Source: Dipylidium caninum (lineage: Eukaryota; Platyhelminthes; Cestoda; Cyclophyllidea; Dipylidiidae). Taken from it: a DNA stretch of 64,000 nucleotides. Numbering within the stretch: position 1 is the first letter of the stretch; every line of letters starts with the position of its first letter. Both the position numbers and the translations under genes were made by a program. The notes beneath the pieces are model-generated. The model was not told the origin of the DNA and did not search any database. It saw nothing but the letters and a program-made list of their open reading frames with translations. Of this stretch, positions 48,901 through 59,134 are shown in pieces. The stretch covers positions 124,001-188,000 of the forward strand of contig QEYB01000599.1 of the NCBI GenBank assembly GCA_017562135.1, given 5' to 3'.

Positions 48901-50903
48901 CAGGTGCGCGAACGCAGCCATAAGGCACCTCCGCAGTTGCTTCGCTGTTGCCAATGTTGGTGATGGTGTACTTCCTTGGCGGTGGACACTAACCACCGAG
49001 AGACCCTCCACTCAAAGCACACACACACACACTCACACAAACACACAAACACTAAGAGTAGCCCCGCCACTAAGCTGCTGTGCGGCCGGGACCAGGCGTA
49101 GTTTGTCGTGCGTGATTCACAAGCACACTTAAATGTGGGTGTGGCGTAGTTGAGTTGATATCTGCGAGGCTTACAGTAGCCACGCAATTTCGAAAGCCTG
49201 TCACCAACACCACCGAGGCCCTGCGGCCTTCTCGACTCATTGTCACGACTAGTCGCCTGGTCACCAGCCCCCTCCGACTTCGGCCTTGGCAGGTCAATTG
49301 TGACACGATGCCGTGTGATGCGAAGATATGCTGCTTACTAAAGGAGAGTGTGTGTGGGGGGGGGCGGAGGGGAAAGGTTTATGTGGCGGGACACGATCCT
49401 TCAGGTGGGGATTTGATCGCTTTTTTACCATTTGGACGATAACTCCAATCGCCCCGCCAACTTGCAGCACATCGCCTTCGCCGACCCAGCGCAGTTACCG
49501 CACCTGGCCAAACACTTCTCCCACCTGGTCCGGGCGCCTGATCGACAGCGCAAAGCCGATCCCACAAGGAGAGCAAACCCTCTTTTTTTATCAAAAGCCT
49601 TCACTATGAGGTGAATTTTTCACCTGCACCGCGCATCAGCCCACATGTCCGAACCAAGCGTGCAACCCGCGCGGGAATTCTGATCCCTTTTTTTCGGATA
49701 GAGAAAAGACATCTTTCAGCGAACTGATTAACCCGTCGACTTCCTCGGGTTACTTGTTCTCGCAATTCGCCAGTAGACTCGGCCAAATGAGGAAGAGAGG
49801 AAGCACAGCACACGCAATCGCTGCATCGCGGCAATGATTCACTAATGCGTCCATAAAACGTCCACATCGAAAGTAAAGTGAACTCGGTCGTTGGGACTCG
49901 ATCACCGCTCGATGGCGTCCAAGTAAAAGTAGAGCCCTTCTTTTAACGAACAAAGGAGAAGATCCATCTGCAGCTACCTGAGTGCCATATTCGATTGTTA
50001 GTCGCATCAAACGCGTCGCCACTTTTCCTTTTATCTCGCGCATTTACCGTTCCGGTCACATTACATGAACTAGCCGAGATGACGGAGAAAAAAGGTGTTT
50101 GCAAGATTATTCCAAAGAGCGCTTGACATTGTGATTGTCTAACAACACAGGGTTGTGGATTCAATGCATTCGCGTTTGTTATGGCTACGCTCGATTGCTA
50201 TTTACGCCTATTCACTCCAACATCGGTTATCCACCCGGCTGTACACATACGCGACGCGTAGACCGGCTTTTTCATGTTTCAGACAACCAGGGTGTGGTAG
50301 GCTTACTCCGTTACTCAGGGGGAAACAGGCGATAATTTGTTTTGAAACAGTCTGGCTTGCGCGCGCGGACAAGCGGCGTTGAAAGAGGTGACAATCAAGA
50401 TGATTCACTGTGTCGGATGTTCACCTTTCGTTACCACGCCTCCTTCTTAAAATCTACTTAGAACAAGAAATTATATTGTACTGGACAACGAAATAGATGC
50501 CATATATAGAGGCTACTTATATTTTAAGAGTAGGGGTTATTCATCTACAGTGAATCTGATGGGCTGAGGCGATAGACGCCAACTGCCCATTTGCCCAGAA
50601 GAGCACCCCGGAAGACATTTCATCGAGTCGCCTAAAGTGCTCAGGCAGGAAATCCGTCACAGGTGCTCGCTCGGGTCAGGAAAACGTTTGTGACGATTGA
50701 GACGATCTGTCCTGAAGGACGACAAGTAGCCTCAGCTTAACTCACGCACTCGCTCTCGAAAATCACAGCTGCGACATTTACACTTCTTCTTCTACACTAC
50801 CGGGTAAATCGTCAATGAATGGAAGATTTTTTGAAGTGGAACTAAGTTCCCCATTGGCTTATCAGTGGACAAGTCTGAGATGGCGACAGTCGAAAGGCAA
50901 GAT

Positions 50904-50909
50904 TTTATT
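50904..50909 (-). terminator. Candidate polyadenylation signal of the CFAP53-like gene
   Basis: AATAAA reads on the minus strand about 140 bases after the stop codon. Position and sequence are typical; cleavage site not determined. Confidence 0.5.
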
Positions 50910-51047
50910 GGTAGGTATTTCAAAAAATCGAGGTAAGCAGGGGGAGATCTTACCGCTGAGAAATTCGAAAACAGACCCATCAAATCCTATCAAATATACA
51001 TATTATTTAGACAAGCACAAAGGAGAGGAAGGCAGTAACTTCAGTCG

Positions 51048-54000
51048 CTACCACAACTGAGTCCTACGTCGATTGCGAAAGAAGGATGTTTTAGTGTTCC
51101 CTAAATCAGGAGCGAATTTGGCGAAATCGTCTTCGGAAATGTTTAATTTGGCGGCCTCCTCTTTCAGGGTTTCATCGAAGGTGACTTCAGCACGACGCCG
51201 ACCTGTGGTCTTCTGCGCTTCCCCCGATCGCCTGTTGCTGCCGTCGTCGTCGTTGTCGTCGTCAGTGATGTTGGCGTTGGACGTTTCTTGGCCGGTGGAC
51301 AGGGTTTTTGGTTTGACTGCGTTGATTTCACCTAACAGCGTGCTATGCAGTTGACCTCTCTCCGTTTTCATGTCTTCAAACGCCCTTAACCGGCTGTAGA
51401 TGCGATCTTGGCACAAGGCGAGCACCTAGATGGAGAGAGCTGGCTAAAACCGGACTCTCCCCACCTTTGCTTAACCACATGCTTTGCCATTTCACCGGTA
51501 GTCCTCGTGGCTGCTACCTCTCCTTCCATGGACCTACTAAGCTTGACCGGACCAATTAAATTTATAGGCACTTCCTGCCCAACAAAAAAACCTTTTGTCG
51601 GGCTCCCCGCACTCAGTTGGGCACAATTTTTCAATTGCTAGTGTCTGCTCTAGAATAGAGTTTTGTTTCAACCAACTGGTCGAGGTGGCGTGGACGTGGA
51701 CGAAAAGTGGTCGGCTCATAGTGGATCCTGTCGAAGGTGTGGACGAAAATGAAGGTTGGAGGGTAACTAATCAAATCAGATCCACTACAAAAAGTGCTTG
51801 TGCAGTTCACCGATATGAGGCTCAAATTCTGACACTTTTAAGACGTTTTTGACGGCGGAACTCCTTTTAGTACGCCTAGACAGTTAGTTTAAGTCAATTG
51901 GCGAGGCCAATCGCCCAAACGGGCTGCACCTGCAGGGGGGGAAAGACGATCCGGCAGTTGAGAGCATACCTCATTCAGCAGTCCCCTACGGGCGTCTTCT
52001 TCATAGTTCCACTCCTGATCCCTCTTTCTTGACAATTCTGCAGCCTCGCAACTGGGAAGAAGAAGCAAAAGTAAGGTCTTCGTGATCCTGCCACTGAACC
52101 TCATGTCACAGGGGGATTAAAGTGTCCAAATGATAGAAAAAGATTCAGAAATCACGATGTGAAAGCAGACCTGACACATTCGTCCTCTATTTTAATGTAT
52201 CATGGTGTTATGAAGGCTCAAAAAGCCAAAGCCATGGATGGGGAAAAAAGCGGATGACGCTGAGAGTTGGGAGTAAGTCGGACTGACCTGACGGGAGGTG
52301 GACACTCCCGTCGGTTGGGCCTGAGCGAATAACAGTCATTAAAGAGAATGTAACTTTTCCCACTTTTCCCCTCCCCAAATCCCCATGTGGAGGAAGTGTC
52401 GTCTTGGGAGAGAGTTTGGGCCATGGTTTATGCAGTCTTTCGCAATTATTGAGGCCATATTAACGGCGCACGCAGTCTAGGAGGTGTAGAAGTCCTCGCC
52501 GAGGCACTCGGATCATACGCTAGCAATTTTCCACACCTTGGGCACCAATTATTTCCCGACAGCGGGACAGAGTGACAGAATGAATGTCGTCTGGACGGGC
52601 GGGCACGAGTGGCGCTGACGAAAGTCGGCCTTGGCAAATGGAATTGACAATGGTGTGCCGTGACAAGATCCAACCTCCGTCCCGAAGTCTCCTAAGCCGA
52701 AGTCGAAGGTTGAGGACGACGTTCGACAAGCGGGAGGTGAGAGGTGCTAGCGCCTCCTGTCAGTGGCGTCCGGGAACGACTTTAAAATTTGTAATGTCTG
52801 TCGCTTTCAGCAGTTGGAATAGCGGACGTTCAGCACCCTGGCCATTCAGTTGTTGTCGACACGTCTCCTCTAGTATCGAAAATCCCAACCCACTATGCAA
52901 ATATTTATAGTGAGAAATGTTAAACATACTCCAATCCTCCAGAAACACCACATTGAGAGGTCAGTATAGGGTAAGGATGAGGGAAGAGAGAGGGAAACTC
53001 TAGGAAGAGTTTGACCAAAAAGGCAAATAGACTGCTAGACTGATTAAAACTAACAGTCTGTGACACTTTCTCTTTCCTTTCAGGAGCCACCAAACCCTAA
53101 TTTAATAGTAACACTTCTTAGGCACCATCTGGTCGGGTTTCGATGACAGGAAAAAGACATTCTAAACCGCCTCCGTGGTACTTACGCGAGCATATCGTGC
53201 ATATCCTCTTCCCGTCGAATTTCACGCCGCAAGTCTTTTTCAAGCGTTTCCTTGATGCAGGCGATGCGATTTCTTACCTCCTCCTTCCAGTCCTCCACGT
53301 CTTCTCCATCCACCAGAGCAGACAGACGACTAAGCCAGTTTAGATCTGAGGTGAGCTCTGCCTGCACATATCGACAACGCCGTTTCAGCGCGGCAGATTG
53401 CTGTCGCAGAAGCACTTTCTCAAAGCGTCGTTGATGACGTGCCTCATTAATCTCGCGACGTTCAGCTGCCAATTTTTGGAGAGATCTTTGTTGTTCCACA
53501 ATCTCTCGCCCAATTGTATTTAACTCCTCGGTCTGGGATATAAGGTAAAAGCGGCGTTTAGTTCAGTTTACTTAGCGACTGCTATCAATTGCCAACGTCC
53601 CTGCCCCATCCCTTCTTCCCTTCGCAGTAGTCGTATTCTTGAACTATATGGCTTAACATGATGAAACCTACCATCAGAGATAGGCGAATATTGTACAGTT
53701 TAAAAGATTCACCTTTTCCCTTCTCCTCAAACTATTCGTATTTATTTGATTTCACTGAGAGCGCCCATGTGAGCTGCGAAACACTGGTGAGTGACAATAT
53801 TTAGAAGTTCTGGTCCAGTTGGATAAAAGTTGAGCGTTACCATCTATTCCCAGTGCATCGTTACTGAGTATTGACTTTAAAAAATTGTATGTAATATGGA
53901 CAAGTAGCATACCTCTAATTCAAATTCCTTGAGTTCACCCAATTTTTGCTGCAACATACAGTCCCGTTGGTGTTCTTTGGGATTGTGGCTATCGTAAACT

Positions 54001-54736
54001 ACGGTTCTTTCCTCAAAACATGCAGAATCGTCATCTTCAACAACCTGGCGTAGTAACAGACAAAGGCAGAGCGCTACACTTTATAATTACTTAGACTTCG
54101 TAACTCAAAGAAACTGGGAAAAATTTTGGCAAATCACACCACTACTTAAAGCAAAGGCGATGACACACCTTAGTTTCATATTGATCATCCAATGTTCTTT
54201 CATACTCACAAATTTCACCGTTTGATTTCCCCGGAGTCGGAGTTAATGCCCGTTCTTCCTACGCATGATTAATGCGAACAGAAATGACAAACCTCAGGCA
54301 TAGGGTGTTCGTCGTGTAAACGTTTCGTTAACGTGACGAAGGCACGAATACGTGTTGCTTTGATCCGGCGGTGCTTGTTTAAGAATATACTTGAATGGGA
54401 TTTACGTACATGAAGAGAAGTTACTTCATAGAAATCCGCTTCCGTCTCCAATAAATTCCTCAATTTATTTCTTCTAGATTCCAAATTGTATAAAACGGCC
54501 TCCTTATCAGGCATCAAATAAGCCATAATGCTGCAAAATTTACTAAAAGAAGGTTTTCTGTACCTGTTATTAAATGAATTTTTCGAGGTCCACCGTTTCT
54601 CCTGAAATGCTCTGACACTTGACTCCTGGAAAAACTTTTTATTTTCCACAATTTCCTTTTGTTTTTTGGCTTCCGCCAATTTCTGTTTGTACATAATAGC
54701 CTCGTATATATTTTTTGTTCTTATTTTGGGCATCAT
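51048..54736 (-). CDS. CFAP53: CFAP53 (CCDC11)-like cilia and flagella protein (7 exons)
   Basis: Exons are 54736-54564, 54530-54293, 54258-54169, 54044-53913, 53532-53186, 52051-51970 and 51425-51048, all phase-consistent, giving 479 residues (human CFAP53 has 514). It is mostly charged coiled coil of the trichohyalin/plectin-homology type. Diagnostic blocks are ESRRNKLRNLLETE near residues 78-91, matching EERRNKLRELLALE, and RKRDQEWNYEEDARRGLLNEV, matching the KEARRQLVDEV block. CFAP53 is an axonemal and centriolar-satellite protein needed for motile cilia. An acidic Asp-rich linker and a basic C-terminal FRNRRRTQLW follow. The ATG pair at 54736 and 54733 leaves the exact first Met open. 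Two introns are only 33 and 34 nt. An X-box-like motif lies just upstream, which supports a ciliary role. Another TPH-family protein remains possible. Confidence 0.72.
54259..54292 (-). other. 34-nt micro-intron of CFAP53-like gene
   Basis: GTTTGT to GCGTAG. Removal is required: reading through hits a stop within a few codons, whereas splicing continues in an open frame of thirty codons to the next donor. Confidence 0.8.
54531..54563 (-). other. 33-nt micro-intron of CFAP53-like gene
   Basis: GTACAG to TTGCAG. Its length is a multiple of three and the frame stays open if retained, so intron status rests on the splice signals and on a slightly better fit to the CFAP53 spacing when it is removed. 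Confidence 0.55.
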
Positions 54737-55248
54737 CCTCGTGAAATTGAAAAAGTGCTTGTTCTGTTGCTATGGTCGTCACTAGGCAACTGACCACTGT
54801 AACACATACTTATGGTAAAGAGAAATAGCAAACATAAAAGAAATTAGAATAATTTCATCGAAACTCCATATTTTTAAAAGCACGCAAGAGTTGCGGAAGA
54901 CCAAAATGAGTTCCCTAATAATTTAACCAAAACTATTGCAAAGAAATTTATACACGGACATATTAAGCGCTTTTACTGGTGTGGGGAGCGTGATAATTTA
55001 AAGTTGTAAGTCCTTAAGAGACGAAGGCTGAAGCCATAAAATATTTGAGGGCCTCCGAGTGGCGTGCGGCTTAACTATTGTGTCTTTATCTTGACTCTCA
55101 ATATTTCCGGTAAAGCGTCGTAGCAACGATGCCTTCAACACAGCTAATTATCCGTTGCTTGCCTCGCGCTTGTCATCAAGCTGTATTTTGTTTAATTCGG
55201 TACATTTGTCGTCTGAGTTTTTGAAATCAAGGTTCGCATTGTCTTGCT
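54737..55248. promoter_or_regulatory. Bidirectional promoter region CFAP53-like / HMG-box gene
   Basis: About 510 bases separate the two divergent start codons, so both promoters must lie here. It contains the X-box-like motif near the left gene and another AGCAAC half-site near 55121 on the right side. I saw no TATA box in a convincing position. Confidence 0.55.
54778..54790 (+). promoter_or_regulatory. RFX X-box-like motif upstream of CFAP53-like gene
   Basis: GTCACTAGGCAAC matches the X-box pattern GTNRCC-N(0-3)-RGYAAC with one mismatch in the left half-site. It is 42-54 bases upstream of the ATG, the usual distance for ciliary genes regulated by RFX factors. A facing AGCAAC half-site (read on the minus strand) overlaps 54765-54771. 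Binding is inferred. Confidence 0.5.
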
Positions 55249-56340
55249 ATGATAGATAGGCTCGTCAATGGATTGCTCATTTTGAAGATGTAAACTCTTC
55301 TGTTGGGCTTAAATCTACTTTGCTCGATAGATTTGGTAGAACTCCATGTTTAAACGCACGTTCCGTAGCTACTGAAGTCCGCAAGTCCCTCGTTTTCCCA
55401 GCCTTTGTCAAGACACACTTCAACGAAATCAAAAGCAAAAATCCAGAAATGAAACCAACCGATATAATGAAAAGACTCGGCGAGATGTACAGAGCTACTC
55501 CTCCTGCTGAATTGGCTAAGTTGGCCCTTCCCGCCCTGACATCGGCGCCAAAAACCGGTCATGCTAAACTGGAAGACAGGAGATATCTCTCGGTAAATTT
55601 CTCCGACACTCATTCTCTTGGTATTCATATTACAAAACCATTGTTATATTTCTATTCCCTGAATTCCTGTTATTCCTGCGGACTTGTGCATTTGGTCGTT
55701 GTGGGGTGGTCTACTAATTTTATTAGAATGGCCTGATGCTTAAATTGGTCCACAGTAGTTTTGTTGGTATAGACGGGCAACCTGATTACTTGTTATATCA
55801 TTTTATCTTCCCATCTACAGTTTGCTAAGAAACATGGATTGCCAAAATCTCCACCAAAAACTGGCTATCACGTGTATATCCACCATTATCTTTCCGGAAA
55901 CAAGGTAACCGTGCTACATTTTATTCCTCCATACCTAATTTGTTAAATTGACCAATACTCTTATCTAGCAAACAAGTAATCTGTGTTAATTTCGTAGGGA
56001 ATAGGACTTCCGGCTATGAATTCGAAGCTTGTTGCTGCCTCACGTTCCTGGAATGACCTTTCGCAAGACAACAAGGAAGTACGTATCGTCTATGGCTCAT
56101 TCGCCATGCGTTCGAGCACCTTTAAAACAAATTACCGGCCCTTACTGCTCTCCTCCTTAGGCTTACATTATTCAGGCGTCCGAGAATAAACTGGCATATT
56201 TACGCAGCCTGAAGGCTTGGTCTGAGGACAATGGAATCCAGTTCTCGAAGCGCCTTTCTGTTCTCGCCAGGCGGTTCTTCGCTAAACATCAGAAAAGTAG
56301 CACTGGGAAATCTGTCTCTTCCAAAGCTGTGAATAAGTAA
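55249..56340 (+). CDS. Mitochondrial HMG-box protein, TFAM-like (5 exons)
   Basis: Exons are 55249-55289, 55331-55592, 55821-55904, 55998-56078 and 56161-56340, all in phase, 215 residues. The N-terminus MIDRLVNGLLILKIFGRT is basic and hydrophobic without acidic clusters apart from Asp3, as expected of a mitochondrial presequence. Two HMG-box-like segments follow: one near residues 33-78 with NPEMKPTDIMKRLGEMY, which closely resembles the NPEM...IMK-LGE-W core, and a second near 108-177 with a conserved SWNDLSQDNKEAY helix. Two boxes plus a basic tail and a presequence is the plan of TFAM, which packages and activates transcription of mitochondrial DNA (human 246 residues). The boxes are divergent, so another mitochondrial HMG protein is possible. 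The start codon depends on a 41-nt intron that joins the ATG to the main open frame. Confidence 0.72.
55290..55330 (+). other. 41-nt micro-intron of the HMG-box gene
   Basis: GTAAAC to GATAG. Without its removal the ATG frame stops one codon after the donor and the main open frame has no in-frame ATG before the first HMG segment. Splicing restores a single frame. Confidence 0.7.
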
Positions 56341-56529
56341 TCAATGGACGATAATTTTCTTTATAAATATACGTATATGTACGATTAACTAATCTTTTTT
56401 TGCTTTAATCAATTTGTGCTATGATTTAAATTTTGAGTTTGAGATTAGGGAGTGTAGCTGAGACAATCGGTTTTATAAACTGCCATGTTATGGGCATTCT
56501 AAGTCACTGGGACCCAGAAAAGGTGAGTG

Positions 56530-56541
56530 AATAAAAATAAA
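56530..56541 (+). terminator. Candidate polyadenylation signals of the HMG-box gene
   Basis: Two adjacent AATAAA hexamers occur about 190-200 bases after the stop codon. Confidence 0.45.
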
Positions 56542-58206
56542 TCGACCTGTCTCACTCTTCCCCACATCTTTGTTAACTTCTTAGTAGAACTCTGGAATCA
56601 AGACGCATCACACTTGCCTCCTACCACTTTGTAGGAGATGAGTTTGCATCAGTTTTTTTCATGCCGCTCCGCTTTCGTGATGAATTTGGACTGAGGAGGG
56701 GCCCACACAGTGTTCTTATTTTCCCCTGGCCATCCTCTACCACTCTCGATGGTCCCGCGCGAACTCCCGGTCTCGTGTCTTCTTCATTTGCTCCCAGTCC
56801 TCGAAGATACTGTGCCATTAAGGAAAACGAGAGGATCGGCAATGGATTTCCTTGGATCACTCATCTGGAACTGTATGCATCTGATGTGGAAAACAATTCT
56901 GAAGGACGTGGAGGAACAGTCGGCACATCCAGCGGATCAAAAAGGAGTTTGCGAAATAAAGACCGCAAACGATAAGGCGAAACCATTAGCTCGCACGAAA
57001 TATCTCCACAGCTTAGGACAGGACAATGCCCGAGACCCCATGGGCCTTCTCTCGATCTCCTATGACTGAATGATATGGTCGGAATTAGCCAATCACGTTG
57101 AGTAGAAAGTGATGTTGAGGGTTCCATACCTCCTTACCGAAAGCAATTGTAAGTCTGTTATTGAGAGGAGATGAAAAGGACATTCATAGGGCATAAGGGG
57201 ACACAAGAGGAACGAGATAATCTTGATCATAAGAAAAAAAAGTTAATTTGGACTGCGCAAAGTCCTACCGGATTCGTTCGGAGTTCACGCCAGCTTCTAG
57301 CGCCAACGCTCACCTTGCCATTGGTCCGGAAAATTATCTTTCGCTTCAGTTAGAGTTAAATATCGGGCGACGGAGAGAACAAGGTGGCTGTTTGACATAC
57401 GGCGACTGAAATCATAGGTTAATAATGGAGACTCGGGGAAATTCTATCGCAGTGTTAAAACATTCAACCTTGAGGAAAACAGTCCTCTCTTACAGTCGGG
57501 GAAAAGGGACAGGGAGACTGGCCCCGACAGATGCGGGGAAACTGAAGACGGGCGACCTGGTGGCACTTTGATCGGGGGGTCTTTGCTATCTTCAAGACCG
57601 AGGCTTCCGTTAGGATGTGCGAGTGGTCTCCTCTGTGTCACCTCGCTTCGTGGGCACCTTCCGATATGGCACTGGGAGCATCCACATTGCGAAGTGTATC
57701 ATTTTCCCCCTTAACCACGCTGTTCTAGGCAATGTTACTGATGTTAATTTAAGTAGAGCTCTGTAAAAGGGTGTTAATTTTAATTATTTTTTTCTTCTAC
57801 AAACTAAACCATCACTTATTCCATCACAGGGAAACAAATGGCATGCACCGTGAAACAAACTTAGCTCAGTCCTTGCCATAATTCAACGCTGCTTGAAAGT
57901 CTTCTAAGAAATGCGAAAAGTAGCGTTAGATTGAACGAAGTGGGTGAGAGAGCAGTCAATGACCACCTTGACGGTCTCTAGTCTAAGTGGCAACTATGCC
58001 GCCGACTTATAGACCCGTGGACGTTAGACCGCCACCCGAAAGAAGCTTTTGTTGACTGCATTACACAACAATAAGGGTAATTGGAGAGAAATGAAAGGCC
58101 TCGGTACAGAGCAGATAATAGATTTTTGATCAAGTTTCAGTTGGTTGACTCAAAAAGGTACAATTTGTGTCTAAACTAATCAAAATGCCCCGGATCTCTG
58201 TCAAGA
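56542..58206. other. Intergenic region
   Basis: Between the HMG-box gene and the unknown minus-strand gene. An open plus-strand frame from about 56585 to 56975 follows a good TTCTTAG acceptor, but all frames are open there and no family resemblance is seen, so it is not called. The rest shows nothing supportable. Confidence 0.45.
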
Positions 58207-59134
58207 TCACTTCGAATGTGGCACTGTTTTCCCACTCATATCCCTTTTTCGAACGACGTCGAGACACGCCCAATGCATTATCTCCACATAATTGGTTCTC
58301 GCTTTTTCCTGGTTCTTGGTGCACCATATTCGCCAGGTGGTGGGCAGTTGAGCAAGAGGGAGGAAGGTGAAACCGCCTAAATCCCAAAACATCTTCCTCA
58401 GACAGTCCAGATTAGAAGTGAGGTCCTTTAGCCGTTTCATTGTGCCGGCGACAACAAACGCTTGACGTGGCGTTAGAATGTCTACTAGGGCGTTGAGATC
58501 TTCGTGGTCCTCTTCGAGGTCCCCGTAGTCAGCGTCTAGGATGATGCAGTCATAATCGCTCATTCGCGTTCTTTCTCTTGGGCCCATTGTTTCATTGAAG
58601 GATCCGTCCCATTCGCGGAGGACTCCGCAGTGCGACTTTTGGGCAAAGTAATCCCAGTACCTGTGAAAGTCCTCGACATCGCTCGAGACATCTAAGTAGA
58701 GATGGAGGGCAGGGTCGAATGACAGCACCTGCATTTGGCAAGAGTATTTCTTCATCTTGACCTCATCCAATTTCTTGTAATGGCAGAACGTGGACACCAG
58801 ACAGGATATCGGCCTTAGTACGGTGTCGGGGAAGGGTTGCCACTTCAATTGGCGGAAAATCTCCTCCTGCTCATCGTAATACGAAGCTGCTGATAGCGCG
58901 CATCCAGTGCTCACTTCGTCTTCTTTTAATAGTATCTCACTGAGGGGTGCGTCCAACCACTTCCTTTCCCTCACAATGTGGCGCAACAAACCCGTCGTTT
59001 GTGGTGTTAGATTATTAACCGACAACTCTGATACGTCCTACAAGAAGGTGCATTTGATGGAAGGACTGCTGCCAATGCAAAGTGGAAGCACTCAGAATGG
59101 ACGCTGATTCGGTCCAACTTACTTTTGTAGTCAT
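58207..59134 (-). CDS. Unrecognised protein of about 280 residues (2 exons)
   Basis: I do not recognise this gene. A 12-nt first exon (59134-59123, MTTK) is followed by a GTAAGT donor, an 85-nt intron ending in CTTGTAG, and a 831-nt terminal exon (59037-58207), both phase 0. The protein is not low-complexity, has no signal peptide and no membrane segment, and has a balanced globular composition. A hydrophobic strand followed by acidic residues (DYDCIILDADYGDL) and another strand (RQAFVVAGT) recall the Rossmann-type alternation of SAM-dependent methyltransferases, but no motif I glycine loop is apparent, so no function is claimed. The ORF length in a region where stops are frequent and the matching splice sites support a real gene. 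Confidence 0.6.

Larger units (their letters stand above)
43625..51047. other. Region between PDZRN PDZ1 exon and CFAP53-like gene
   Basis: About 7.4 kb, GC-rich up to about 50 kb. It may be a PDZRN intron or its promoter side. I looked on the minus strand for the missing first half of PDZ1 (a GIFVSK...IHDRIIE-like segment) and for RING cysteine patterns and did not find them. It holds CA tracts near 45010-45050, 46533-46569 and 49017-49050, a GA tract near 46277-46296, and a CpG-rich patch near 48760-48900. Confidence 0.5.

Noticed and set aside
48384..49187. 267-codon minus-strand frame, considered as the missing PDZRN N-terminus
   Set aside because: No RING cysteine/histidine spacing and no TRAF or PDZ motif; large parts read CA and pentamer repeats.
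49428..49614. Plus-strand frame reading LQHIAFADPAQLPHLAKHF
   Set aside because: Looks protein-like, but no flanking splice sites, no ATG in the frame and no recognised family.
56470..56975. Possible two-exon plus-strand gene (MGILSHWDPEK donor plus downstream open frame)
   Set aside because: The donor is phase 0 but the downstream frame needs phase 2; the AATAAA signals of the HMG gene overlap the intron start.
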